NCBI GenBank assembly: GCA_034440615.1
Contig: JAOTOM010004628.1
Coordinates: 243,501-307,500, forward strand
Direction of reading: 5' to 3'
Length of the DNA stretch: 64,000 nt
Origin: Ashinkailepas kermadecensis
Taxonomy: Eukaryota; Arthropoda; Thecostraca; Neolepadidae
Positions 23,293 to 34,750 of the stretch are shown here, piece by piece. The first letter of the stretch is position 1. Each line of letters begins with the position of its first letter. A model generated the notes under the pieces. It was not told the DNA's origin. It saw only the letters and a list, made by a program, of their open reading frames with translations, and searched no databases. The position numbers were made by a program, and so were the translations under genes.

Positions 23293-24424
23293 GGTTTTTT
23301 GTTTTGAAATGCGTCTGGTTGTGTTGAGTCTGCAATGCTCCTGCTAGTTTGTTGGCATACAGATAGCCAAAAAGTAATTGGAGGAGTTCTGGTTGCTCGT
23401 CACCAGAAGCGAGGAAAACGAGAGGGTGGTGCCCTCTTTTTGGCAGAAGGTCTCAGGTGTTTGTCTTTGAGCGTCAAAGCTACTACAATCTAATTGGATG
23501 TGGACTACCTTTCACACGCGCACTGGAGGGGGCGAAATCCGCCCACCCCTCGGGTTTTTCGTACATAACTGCAGATTTTACCGGTCGATATACGCGATTT
23601 TCAGCGTACCTGCTTAGAAATGACCAGCGCGTCGTTTAAAGCAAGAAAAATGGGAATCGGCGGAAAAATTTTCAAGTTAGGGGCCGTTAAAGTAAAAAAA
23701 AAGTCTTAGCGGCAGACCACAAAAATCGGCGCTAATGCGCTTCCCGTTTATTCGCAAAAGAAGTGTTCTTGGTAACACTAGCGACTTGTTTGATGTATAT
23801 TGATATCCTATATAGTTTCAAGGTCATGTTAGGTCACCGAGGCCAAGTTAGGTCAAGTTCATGACAGGTTAATGGAACCAAACTTGATCAACTGGAATGT
23901 TGTCAAATGCACTTCTGGTTGTCATTTGTACTGATTGTCATTGCGTTTCCATACTTTATTCATGTACTTCGCTCCTTTCTTCACGAAGCCGATTGCACCG
24001 AGCTGCCCGACGGAGCAGTCGGGCGGGCGGCCGGTTCCGGTAACTGGAACAGGTAACTGACCTGATAAAGTGCTGCTATATAGGTGACCTGAGGCCAAAC
24101 GTTGGGTCTAGCATCTGCATTGCATCATAAGTAATGTCCAAAACATCATTGATGCCCATTTTGGAGCATTTAAACACAATCACAACGATCCATAACAATG
24201 ACAAGCCAAGCCACGCAAAACAAGAAAATTTTGACAAATGTGACCTCATTTGACCTTGAATATATTGACCTAAGGTCATGCAATTTGCACACAATAGAGT
24301 TCACTACCGTACCCATCCACCCTGCGAATTTAGTTTCTCCAGCTTTAATAGGAGCCGAGATCTTAGGGGGGGGCGGAATCCGCCCCCCCCCCCCTCCAGT
24401 GCGCGTAATTTTCAGAGGCCCTCC
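23293..24424. other. intronic sequence with repeat fragments
   Basis: Contains two inverted relatives, GCGCACTGGAGGGGGCG-AATCCGCCC at 23517-23555 and its reverse complement at 24368-24412, possibly the ends of a ~0.9-kb element. It also holds two clusters of AGGTCA/TGACCT half-sites (23818-23870 and 24240-24283). Confidence 0.5.
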
Positions 24425-24935
24425 AGGGCGCGTGTTAATGTGGTGTTGCAGGTGTCGCAGTGAAGTGTTGTGTGATAGTCATCCTCTAGTTGAGGCTGGG
24501 TTAGTTTGGTGCAATCAGTCCTTAGTCAAGTAAAGATAACTTTATTTTGTCGGTGAGATTGATTATTCCATGTGCCCAGCGTTGGTTTGATGTTGCGGGT
24601 GAGGTTGGAGCGGCGAGGTGTAGAGTTGTGTTGTATCCATGTTTTCTGATGATGATTACGTATGTGGCGTTTTAGGAGTGCCTTGCAATAGTCTACAGAA
24701 TATTCCATGTTTGGATAAGTAGTTAATGATCAGGCTTGCTTTGGCAGCCGATCTGCTCGCTCGTTTCCTGGAATGTTGGCGTGGCCCGGAATCCAGAGGA
24801 AGGAAAAGTTGTTTACGTTACGGACCACGGCTCGTTAGATTCGATCAATGACTGGATGTGGGCAGTCGTCTGTATTGCTAATTGACTGAAGAACTGATTC
24901 GTAATCTGAACAAATTACTAGGCACACCAGCTCAA
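24425..24935 (-). pseudogene. I-like LINE fragment: RNase H domain and C-terminal region
   Basis: Reading the minus strand from 24935: an RNase H domain with SDYESVLQSI and the signature WIPGHANIPGNERAD, then, in another frame, YSVDYCKALLKRHIRN and IKPTLGTW, and then a C-terminal zinc-knuckle-like stretch (LHCDTCNTTL). Known: an RNase H after the RT is typical of I-clade LINEs. Stops and frameshifts show it is dead. It is 5'-truncated. Confidence 0.82.
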
Positions 24936-25598
24936 CGCCCTCTGAATCAATGTATCATTGCGGTGTGAGATATTGGCGCTTGTTTGTCGCGTGCGCGCCA
25001 TGTTTGCGGTCCGCCTGTGGCCGGTGTGTGGCGGTGATGACGCCATTACGCAGCCTCTGTGGACTGTGACGACAGCCACATCAGGCGGCCGGAGCGGCGG
25101 CTTGTGTCCCCCGGGGGCACGTGCCGACGGCAGGTAGGGAAATGTGGCCACCAAACAGCTGGCTGTGACTTCACGGCTGTAGTTGTGGGCAGCCGAGTGT
25201 GCATTCAACGAGGCTCTACACGGTCTCTTGCACGGCTTTATGGTGTTCGCGCAGCCGCGGATTGTGAGCAGGAGCATGCTTTCAGACCGGTGGAAGTGCT
25301 AGATCATTGCGATGTTATGCTGAACAAGAATGATTGGACTGACACGCCGACTATTACATCACAAACACTGCTAGAACTGACATGCTTACTATTACAGCAC
25401 AAACATTTCGCTTAATTGAGGAAATCGTAAGCATGTGTTAGTAAAGGTAATTGGTACAGATAGTACCACGACTGTGAGGTTCTGCTGTACGTATACTGAG
25501 CTGTTGTGCTGTCCGTCCGATCTTCGGCCTGATGAGACCTGATGTTTGCACCCGTCAGATCTCGGGTCTGATTATTTCAATCTGGTCCATGAGAACGC
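24936..25598. other. intronic spacer
   Basis: Nothing recognised. An ORF at 25059-25415 has no recognisable domain. Confidence 0.4.
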
Positions 25599-27757
25599 CA
25601 GTGGGAGTACCTTGGATTTGCATCGGGGGGTGGCAGGCGGATTTGGAGTGGGCCCACCTACTTCAATTTGTTTAATGTCTCCGGATTGCAACCACTGTTT
25701 TTTCTTCAAATGGACCATTATGTATTGAATACTGAATGACCAACTTAATTGTCCTGTGATGAGGGGGTGGGGAGGGTGCAATCTACCACCACGGTTTTGG
25801 GGTTACCGGAATTCAACCCCAGCTCCCCCGCCCTGTTCGAAGGTTTTTCCTTTGGCAATCCTTGATGGGTCACCCGGCACTGCTGAAGTGACACCTGTAC
25901 AAACCACTTTAAAATGTAAAGTTTTCACATTTCAGGCATTCCAGTTCATAACGCCCGGTCGCCACCACGCCATTATCCGTGCACGTGTGCACCCGCTTTG
26001 CGCATTCGGCGCATTCGACACACTTCGTGCGATGCTGCGGTTTCTGCCAGGCCTCCTACGTTTTGCTAGTTGCTGCTGCGCCATATTTGACGTGATTGAA
26101 TTTTTAGTGTGGGGGTTCGCTGGGAAAACTCAATTCAGTTCGATGATTAGTTATCTTCTTCCCACACTTTCTGTTGGTTCAGAAATCCACGTCCACCCTG
26201 AGCTTTGATGCACATCGTCTCTGGTTAAATATGCTCCGAGATTGGCTACGGAACCGATGCTCTGGCTCGGTGTTCTTTTTTACCCGTTTCGGTTTTCTTC
26301 GTCATTTTGTCGAGGCCCAGCACATTTCTGAGGCCCCGGATCTTTTTTTAGGGTTTTGTCGCTTTTTTGCGCAGACGATTTGTTTGCAGGTAAATGGTAC
26401 GGTACCGTTTTCGAAGACCTCTATGTGTTTACTTAGTGTCCGGCCTTTTTGTTCCATTTTTTACCATGTTTTTTGCGGGCCCCAGTCCGTTTTTGGTGCC
26501 CTTATGCGGTCCCGTGGCGCTGGGATGTTTATTTAGCGTTGTATTTATCTGTTTTTTTTTAGTGCTGCAACGCATGTTTTAAGGCCCTGTCGCTTTTTGC
26601 GACACTCCGTGCGCTTTGGGGTTCCTGGCGTATTTTGGACCTCCCGCTGTGTTCTTAAGAACCCGCTGTGTTTATTTGGGGCTTCCGACGCACATTTGCG
26701 GGACCCAAGCACGATTTTGGAGGCCCCGGTGCGATTCTTCGGGGTTCCGGTGCGACTTTCGCGTCCAGGTGCGCGGTTCCGGGGACCCAACGCCTGTTTT
26801 CTTGGCCCAACACGATTTGTATGGATCTCTTGGATATGGATTTTTGAAAGTCCGAATAACAGCCAGATGTTTCGGGTCCCTGTCGCCATGTTTTTGTGTC
26901 CCGTCTCTACTTTTCAAGCTCCGTTCTGTGAAGCTGCGTTTTTTCTGGGTGCATTATTGTTGTATCCGTGCATTATTTGCACATTATACAGTATACTGTC
27001 GGGGCCATACATGCATTTATTTTTCGGAATCCCTCCCTTCTTTGGAGGGCTCCGGTTTGATTTTTTTTCGGGTTCCGATGGGTTTATTTTGGGTCACACT
27101 GTGCTTCTGTGGCTCTGGGCACCAAATTTGTGGGAGACCCAACGGGAATTTGTGATGCCCCGACCCATATTTTGGGACAACCGACTGGGATTGTTGGTCT
27201 CGAGCGCTATTGTTGGGGGTCCGGCTCAAGTTTGTGGGGCATGTTGCACTTAGTTGGGGCCCCAACGCGATTTTGGCGGGTCCTGGTGCAAATTTTCGTC
27301 TTGCTGCGAAAGTGTCCGGGCCCTGCGAAAGTTTCTGGCCCCGCTGTTTGGAACCCCTACGCGAATTTTTGGGGACCCAGGCGCGATTCTTAGGTGCCTA
27401 CCTGTCTTGGGGGATGGGGAATTTGCTCCTTTGCTAGGCCACTGCGGCTGCTCAGTTATTTTTCCATGGCACCCTTCAGAGTAGAAAAGCCCTTCGGATA
27501 ATTTTCCATTCGGGCCTGTTCTGAATTTTTGGTGCTGGGGTCGATTCGATGGAGTCTCTGTGTGATTTTGTTTGGGGGGTTGAGTATTTTTTCAGGCCCG
27601 TTGTACGTTATTTCGTTATTTTGTGTATTGTATTGTGTACTTCGTTGCGGCCTATGTTGAAACACAACGTCTTGAAGGAGGTTGTATACCGACCTTGGGT
27701 ACAGAAAGGGCTCAAGGGGGCCTTGACCACATGGCCCCTCCCCTGGATCCGCCACTG
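25599..27757 (+). mobile_element. 2.2-kb interspersed repeat, copy A (CAGTGG...CCACTG ends)
   Basis: Homologous over most of its length and in the same orientation to 56472-58726. The outer ends are CAGTGGGAGTACC and GGATCCGCCACTG, imperfect terminal inverted repeats of the CAGTGGCG type often seen in hAT transposons. The first kilobase is ordinary sequence. From about 26600 it becomes a T/G-rich series of loosely repeated blocks around CGATTTTTGGGG and GACCCAACGCG. No transposase is visible, so it would be non-autonomous. No clear 8-bp target duplication is seen. Confidence 0.65.
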
Positions 27758-28379
27758 GCCGTGATTGCACCGCTTGCGGCCAAGGTACGTAAAGTACGTG
27801 CGGCCAAGGTACGTCGTATTTTTCCACTATCATAAATTTAGGCCATGGGGAAAATGCTGCTCCCAATACCTAATTGCATATGTTCGCCTTATGTATATGT
27901 TGCATTCCTGTGTTCTTCTGGCATTGGACTTTCTATGAGGATGCCGTGCATTGTTCCACACCTTTGATGTTCTTGTGGCAATTGTCACCATGTTCAGTTT
28001 CTACGTAGGGTAAAACCACAGAGGCACAGGAATGATTCTCTAGCTAGAGCGGTAAGCCCACATTTCCGTCCCCGTCTCCCACTCACATTAGCGTAAGAAA
28101 CTAGGATTTTGCCAACTTTGGTTCTAGGGCATCAAGTTTAAATTGTGCGGTCATAATTTTCAGTTCAGCTGCTCGAAGGTTAGCTACCACTCTTCCTATG
28201 TTCCAATGCTCCTGTGTAACCTAGACAAGTAGCCGAGTCCCACCGTAGAGACGAATAGCTCTTTCCCGTGATCATGACATGTCAGGTTATTACGCAGTTC
28301 CCATACTATTAGACCTTTGTTGGTTGGCGTTCCTGGCGTGCCGTACCAATGGCTATTGGAAGCTATTACTATAGAAAGT
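27758..28379. other. intronic spacer
   Basis: Nothing recognised apart from a short direct repeat, GCGGCCAAGGTACGT, at 27776 and 27800. Confidence 0.4.
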
Positions 28380-29245
28380 CATCAAGTATTAAGGCTTAAT
28401 AAGAGCCACAGGGGCCCATCTGGGTTAAGCCTATCCCGAAAAGGTACTAGAAATGTACATACTCACCACAATCAATCCCTTATCCCAAGTTCCTAGGAAT
28501 ATATATATCCCAGCCTATCTAGCACCACTCACTTGCTACCACATTACACCCTCAACAATCACAAGCTCCTCCCATCATACCCATCGTGCCACCATAGACA
28601 ATCTCATCAGCATCACATCCCGAAGGAAGGTGCCGAATCCACTGCTAGGCACACCCCACACAATTTCATAAAGCGTTCAGACTTAATAAGAGACTCACTT
28701 GCTATTGCATAATACACTCAACAATTTCAAACTCCTCCCAACTCCTCCCTGTCGATCAACCCTCCCTGGAATACAGAAAAACAAGCCCCCTATTCTTATG
28801 ATGATTGTCTATGCCGTTTTTAAAGATGTTCAGTGTGTTGCTACTGACAATGGTTCCTGGCAGCTGGTTCCAGTGTTCTGCTACCCTGTTGGTGAAGAGA
28901 CTGTCTTAACCTTGTCCTGCTGTGATTAACTTTAATTTTGAATTGATGACCTCTAATTGCATCATTTCTGTTAAATTCAAACATTTCCCTGAGATATCCC
29001 TGTTCCTGACCATGAACAAATTTAAAAACCTCGATGAGATCTCCTCTCAGCCTTCTGTATCTAAGTGAAAACATATTCAATTTCTTCAATCTTTCCTCAT
29101 ATGCCAGGTTGCCTGTACCATTAACCACTTTTGTTGCCCTCTTTTGTACTCTTTCTAAAAGCCAACAATCTTTCTCATAACTAGGGGACCAAGCTTGGAC
29201 ACAGTATTCCAAATGTGGCACAGTAAAGCTTCCTGATGACCTCAC
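28380..29245 (-). pseudogene. CR1 LINE 3' fragment (RT C-terminus and 3' UTR)
   Basis: Minus-strand codons at 29245-28841 read PHLEYCVQAWSP, LLERVQKRATK, YRRLRGDLIEVFKFV and RGHQFKI, then TRLRQS: the thumb and C-terminus of a CR1 RT. The adjoining 28380-28800 matches the 3' UTR of the larger element (9345-9720), including GCCACAGGGGCCCATCTGGG and the CATCACATCCCGAAGGAAGG block. It is a 5'-truncated copy of the same family, with the typical short 3' repeat edge. Confidence 0.88.
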
Positions 29246-30145
29246 TTTTGTATGACACATTCCTCTGTATTGCCCCCAATAATATAAACATTATCACTTT
29301 ATATTGCTATATATCGCAACATATTGTTATATTGCTGAAAGCATTTTCTTCAACAGCTTGCAACCAAAGTCTAAATGGAAGTGATCATTCCAGCACTGGT
29401 ATGAAAAACCAATGCAGTTGATGCGCACAAAAGCCATAATAACTAAATAGAGGAGGAGAAAAATACTGTTTGATGTTTGTAATGCACGATTGTTAACTTC
29501 CAATTTGGAAGCTATCTTCAAAAAGTTGAAAGTGAACTTCAAAGTGGCCCGGAAAGGAATCTAGCCTAACGTAATCTACCCTAATCTAACTTAATATAAC
29601 ATAACATAACCTAACCTTCCGACTTTTGGAAGCTAGCTTCCAATTTCGAAACTAATTTAAAAGTTTTACTAACTTCAGACTTTTGCTAGCTTCAAAGTTT
29701 CGTAACTTCAAAGATTTGCTAACTTCGAATGGGAAATTATGAACTTTTGAAAATATGAATGCCTCCTCTCCAGACAGTTTTGGAAGTTAACTTACAATTT
29801 TCTAATGTTAACTTCCAATGTTGAAAATATGAACTTTGGAAAATATGAACGCCCCCACCACCCAGTGCCAGCTATTCACTGCGTACCAACCACGACGAAT
29901 AGTAGTAGGTTTGTGTTATTGTTAAGCCTATCGAAGGATGTGAATTATCGAAGATCAGGCTCGGCACCCTGCCGTTGCGGCGCATTCTGTCCATGTTGGA
30001 GCCGTCACCCGCCCCCCCCCCCCCCGGAGTCCTGCAGTCCTTGCCAGCGAGACTGTGCCAACGCTGTGTTGTATTCTCCATTCTGGCCGTCGATGAGAAG
30101 CTGCTGGCGCTCGATCGATCGCAGTAAAATGTAGCCGGCGCGGCT
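29246..30145. other. intronic AT-rich sequence
   Basis: Around 29500-29860 it is built of AACTTCAAA / GGAAGCTA phrases, and it contains TAACATAACCTAACCTT near 29600. A poly-C run lies at 30011-30026. No gene recognised. Confidence 0.45.
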
Positions 30146-30149
30146 GTGT

Positions 30150-30455
30150 TGGGCGGTGTCGGCTGTGTTGCAGCGGAATGGATAAGTCGGTGTCGGCTGT
30201 ATTGCGACGGAATGTATTGGTCAGTGTCGGCTGTGTTGCGACGGAATGTATTGGTCAGTGTCGACTGTGTTGCGACGGAATGTATTGGTCAGTGTCGGCT
30301 GTGTTGCGACGGAATGTATTGGTCAGTGTCGGCTGTGTTGCGACGGAATGTATTGGTCAGTGTCGGCTGTGTTGCGACGGAATGTATTGGTCAGTGTCGA
30401 CTGTGTTGCGACGGAATGTATTGGTCAGTGTCGACTGTGTTGCGACGGAGCAGGT
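30150..30455. repeat. 34-bp minisatellite
   Basis: About nine copies of GGAATGTATTGGTCAGTGTC + GGCTGTGTTGCGAC, very homogeneous. Confidence 0.96.
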
Positions 30456-31087
30456 TGGCAGCGTATGGTGGTGTACAACAGCGGTTGTGCACTTAATTTC
30501 GGGTTATTCCCTTTTGCTCGTGAACTATGTCCCCACGCACACGCATGTGCACAGAATATAGCACCCTGGCTTACGTCATCCGTTAGCATCTCCTCGTGCC
30601 CTACATCTCAAATGAATTTATTCCCTCCAATGTTATTCTTCCGGTCGACGGCTACAGGTCTAAGAAACTAATAAATATCGAACATAGTATTTACAACTAT
30701 GCTACCGTTGTTAAAACTTTCTGAGCCTGGCCTGTGTGATGTGGTAGGTCAGAACAATATTAAGCTCGTTGTTGGGTTATTCTCCTACAAATGTTATCTG
30801 TGTTTAGCGTCTTAGTGACTAGTGACCTTGGTTTGCAGCATTGGTTTGGTGCTACGCTTAAGGGGAGTTGTTTTTGGATATAGACTTCCCTTATTTCCTA
30901 CTAGTAAAATCCAGTTTTCAAGATGGTCCAGTGGTGCTAATTGAGGGTAAATGAGCCCGTTGGTAGGACGATCGCCCAGTTTGTATCACGTTTGACATGG
31001 ATGGCGCGTCGTAGGGACCAAAAGCCGAACCAAATTGCGATGACAATGTGTCCGATGAAGACCACCAGGTGGGAATTGGCAGCGTTC
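30456..31087. other. intronic spacer
   Basis: Nothing recognised. Confidence 0.35.
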
Positions 31088-31400
31088 AGGACTTCCCACC
31101 AACACTGAGGTAGTACCGACCTCATGTACCGGAGAGCGACAGTGGGGACTTTGGGACTTCCCACCGACACTGAGGTAGTACCGACCGCATGTGCCGGAGA
31201 GCGACAGTGGGGACTTCAGGACTTCCCACCAACACTGAGGTAGAACCGGCATCATATACCGGAGAGCGAGTGGACACTTCAGGACTTCCCACCGACACTG
31301 AGGTAGTACCGACCTCATGTGCCGGAGAGCGACAGTGAGGACTTCAGGACTTCCCACCAACACTGGTAAAACCGGCATCATATACCGGAGAGCGGATGTG
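31088..31400. repeat. ~65-bp minisatellite
   Basis: Five copies of a unit containing AGGACTTCCCACCAACACTG, AGGTAGTACCG and GCCGGAGAGCGACAGTG; the last copy is shortened. Confidence 0.93.
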
Positions 31401-31992
31401 GGAACTTCGGCGTGTAATTGCTCGTTTGAATACGCTGCGCAAAGGAGAATACGCTGACGAGGCCGCCGCAGGCGCAAAGCTGGGGTGGAGGTTGTGGAAC
31501 TGTACGACTGGATGTACTGTACCACTGAACGGGTGGGCAATGGATGCGCACCGGGGACGACCGCAGTTCTGTGTTTCGGCTGACCCACATCTGTTCAACA
31601 TCTAACCAGCCCCACGAGTCTCGAGGCGCTGGAGATGTGGTATTAAAGTTTTCGGCATCATTACGTCAAATTAATACAGTTTTCTTGGTATAAATAGTGT
31701 ATTAATGTATTCGCAGTTTCCTAAAGTGTAAATTGCTAGCAACGAGATGGCATCTGTTGCGCGTAATAACACCACGTCGTAGTCTGGACTGTATCTAAGC
31801 ACTCTTATCCGTATGTTATTAGCGCTGTTTCCGTCACGAGTGTCCTAAGTGAGCGGCCGCCGTCTGGTGCAAGTGTGGCATGTCCTACGTTATTGGCACG
31901 GCCTGTTGTCCCGCCTGTCTCTGTGTAACTAATGTCTGCGGTCACGCAGTGCCGTGCTCGATCGGTGGCCAGTATTCTGCTGTGCTACACAC
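31401..31992. other. intronic spacer
   Basis: Nothing recognised. Confidence 0.35.
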
Positions 31993-32645
31993 TAGGGTGA
32001 CCTCTTTTTATACTTTTTTCGGAATGTTTTGCTAACGTCCCCTATTCTGATAGTTTTTGATGCTGATTCCGAATATCAACTTCTTTTCAACTGTTGGGAT
32101 TTTGTTTGCCCGCACGGATCGATTGAAGTTTTTAGAGTTCAGGGTTTTTACATATTTTGAGCTTTGGGCTGTGGTTACCAATATAATCAAAACATAGCTT
32201 AAACTAGTTATTTTTATTCAAGCTTGGACAATAAAGATTCACTTGACAGCAAGTTGAGTACTCTTACGTAATCCATTGATGCCGAAAATTAACTTTCAAA
32301 TGAAGCGTGTACATAGTTCAGGTTTTCTTCATAAATGGCTCTAGTGCCAGACGTCTCGCTCCACACTTTGCATTGGGCGATATTGTGACGACCATGTAAT
32401 ATTGACGACTATGTTAATTATTGGATGGCAAACCAGATGCGCTCACAATTCCTTTGAAGTATATGGGTGGGAGCTGGTAGTCATCAGTGTCCAAGTGTAA
32501 ACATTTGAATCGCAAATTTGCAGATATTAGCAGAATGCACGGTGAGCTTTCGTCTTCTAAATGTTTTGCACAGCGATGCATACTTAGAATATAATACATT
32601 CTAAGCATTAATATCGATGAAGTATTGGTGGAGCCTTCAAGCCAT
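31993..32645 (+). repeat. left terminal inverted repeat of the long-TIR transposon
   Basis: Matches the reverse complement of 34751-35383 along its whole length, for example GATGCTGATTCCGAATATCA, GATCGATTGAAGTTTTT, CATCAGTGTCCAAGTGTA and ATATTAGCAGAAT. Near its inner end is a small palindrome, CTTAGAAT...ATTCTAAG, which is also present in the right copy. Confidence 0.88.
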
Positions 32646-32656
32646 AATGTACGCTG

Positions 32657-32683
32657 TCGACATGTTCACTGAACATGTCGACG
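32657..32683. repeat. 13-bp perfect hairpin with 1-nt loop
   Basis: GTCGACATGTTCA, then C, then the exact complement, just inside the left TIR. It is not present at the equivalent right-end position. Confidence 0.85.
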
Positions 32684-32909
32684 ACGTAGGCACCTACATT
32701 TTTTGGAGGAGCAAATAGGGCCAAAGCTGCAGTCTATAGGTGACGTTGATCGAGCGACGTCGCTGAAATGGAGAAACATGGCAGCACAGTCAATGTCGCA
32801 GTCAGTCGCACGCGCTCCCCGGGTCTAAACCGGCTCAACAGACGAACAGTCTCAGCAGCGACAACATAATATTCCCGAAGAATCTGCTAATGAATCGGGC
32901 GATTATGCC

Positions 32910-34455
32910 ATGCCTTATTGGCACTTACCTAAGAGAAACAAACCACTAAATCTGACTGCCGTTGCGGAGACACTGGACGCTTCCGATACCGGTGCAAGAA
33001 AGGTGTCTACAATATTGACATCGTTTCTGTCGCTTTCGGAGAAGTGTGGGTGTAATAACGAAATCGAAGGTGCGAAAAGCTATCGATGTGAGCAGAAAGT
33101 GTGGAATAGAAGTATATGATATGGCGAAGGGCTGTACTGCTGTATTTTGTGATGGCCGTGACCACCGGACGAGAGGGGAGGGCATTGTCAAGTCGGGTCG
33201 TTTGGCGTATGAAAGGATGAGTGTACACCATGTCTCTGTAAATATGCATCCCGGGGATGTGCATGTAGTTCATTGTGTGTGACGAAAAGCACACTGGGCA
33301 CAGTGTCGCGCAAAGACTCAAATATTTTCTGCATGATCGTATGGCAGGTGCGCAAAACATTGCCTTCATTGGTGGCGATGGAACCAACCAGGTTGTTTGT
33401 TGGAAGGGGTGATGGATGGCACATTTTGAACAACTGATGGGGCGACCTGTGGGAAAACATACTAAAGTTCTGGCGCACATTCTTTGCTTGTGCAACCAGC
33501 CGGAATTGCCCCATCGAGCTCTGTTTGGACTGCTGGACGGAAAACAGCCTGGCCCAGCACGTTCTCTGGGCCAATCTGAAAATGTATTGTGGGAGATGTC
33601 CACAAGCTAGGTGTCGTTGCGTTTGTTTCAATAACGTTTGAGGATTTTCCAGAGCTGCCAGCACGTGTGGAGCAGGGCCTGAGTACTGATATGAGGCTGC
33701 TGTATCAATGTGCTAAGTCCTCGACCAATGGTACCACTGATGGGATGCGAGATCGTGTGCATGAAAAAAAAATGTGCATGGCGAGAAGGTGCACGGCCCA
33801 GATCCGTATTCTACGCTATTATTTCCCTGTATCTGAGCCATCTGTTCCACTATGCAGCGTAGTGAAATATGTTGTGTGTGTGTGCATGTGCCCACTGTGA
33901 TGGCAATGCAAGAGAAGTGGAATGTGGTGCATGGGCCCGGCCGGCCACCTGTGCGAGCAGATGAGACGACAGAAAGAGCATTTCCACGGCATCGAGATGG
34001 AAACCATTGCAAAGACCACGACGAGAAACATGCATATGGCACACACCGAAAACGTTATGCTGGCCATGCTAGGTGAAAATGACCAAGCGGTCGGGATGGA
34101 TGCTGTCGGCATGATCAAAACCGTACGCCAAAAGAAAAGCCTCTCCACGGAATGGGGCACAAATCGGCCATTCAAATTATCATCGGCACTTATAATCTCC
34201 GCGTGAACTGGTGTGCCGAGTCATACACGGAATTGGCTGCCGTCATCAGTGTGTGATAGACGGGCTAGATATAGAGTAGCCTTTAACACGAAAAAAATGA
34301 ATGAGGAAAACCTACTAAAGTTCATCGAAGAACTACTTCAGACAGGAGTTCCTTGTTACTCGCAGTCAGATGAGAGGTCGGTAAAACTGACAACTGAAAC
34401 GTCGGCAGTGGTGGTCGGTGCCGAAAGACGGGACGCAAACTCCAAAACAGCATAA
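32910..34455 (+). pseudogene. decayed transposase-like gene of the long-TIR element
   Basis: One protein is spread over several frames. 32910-33028: LNLTAVAETLDASDTGARKV. 33046-33282: KSKVRKAIDVSRKC and AVFCDGRDHRT. 33345-33600: IAFIGGDGTNQ, a stop, then LMGRPVG, CNQPELPHRALFGLLDG and SLGQSENV. 33600-33900: FPELPARVEQGLSTDMRLLY and RILRYYF. 33990-34205: RNMHMAHTENVMLAMLGEND. 34290-34455: VPCYSQSDERSVKLTTETSA. From recall, this block order fits an uncharacterised transposon protein common in invertebrate genomes, but I hold no family name. At least four frameshifts and stops disable it. It could instead be a gene captured by the element. Confidence 0.65.
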
Positions 34456-34750
34456 AATTTCCCAAAATGCACCCATGTCGGGCAACGAAGAAAGTGCACA
34501 ATGTCTCTGGCGCACATGATCATCGTGGCAGTGCGGCGTCCGCTGCAAACCTTAATGTGTGTGCAATGAGAGCATGGCATTTCTAAATACAAATGTAATG
34601 TAATACGTCTGTAATGGATGAAGTGCTTCTGATGGGCTCGTCTATCAGAATTTCACGGAGGCCGCTTCCGAGCTGATTACATATGCTTATAACCAGCAAC
34701 GTAAGGTTAACGATTTATTTTGACATGACGGGAGAAAAATGATTCCAGCG

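Noticed and set aside
25599..27757. A protein-coding gene in the plus frames at 26597-27253
   Set aside because: Several overlapping frames are open in low-complexity T/G-rich repeat blocks, and copy B does not preserve the same frame.
30150..30671. Cys-rich 116-141-codon ORFs resembling small secreted proteins
   Set aside because: The cysteine pattern comes from the 34-bp repeat read in different frames.
33007..33664. Minus-strand ORFs of 158-198 codons inside the long-TIR element
   Set aside because: They are antisense to the legible plus-strand transposase blocks.
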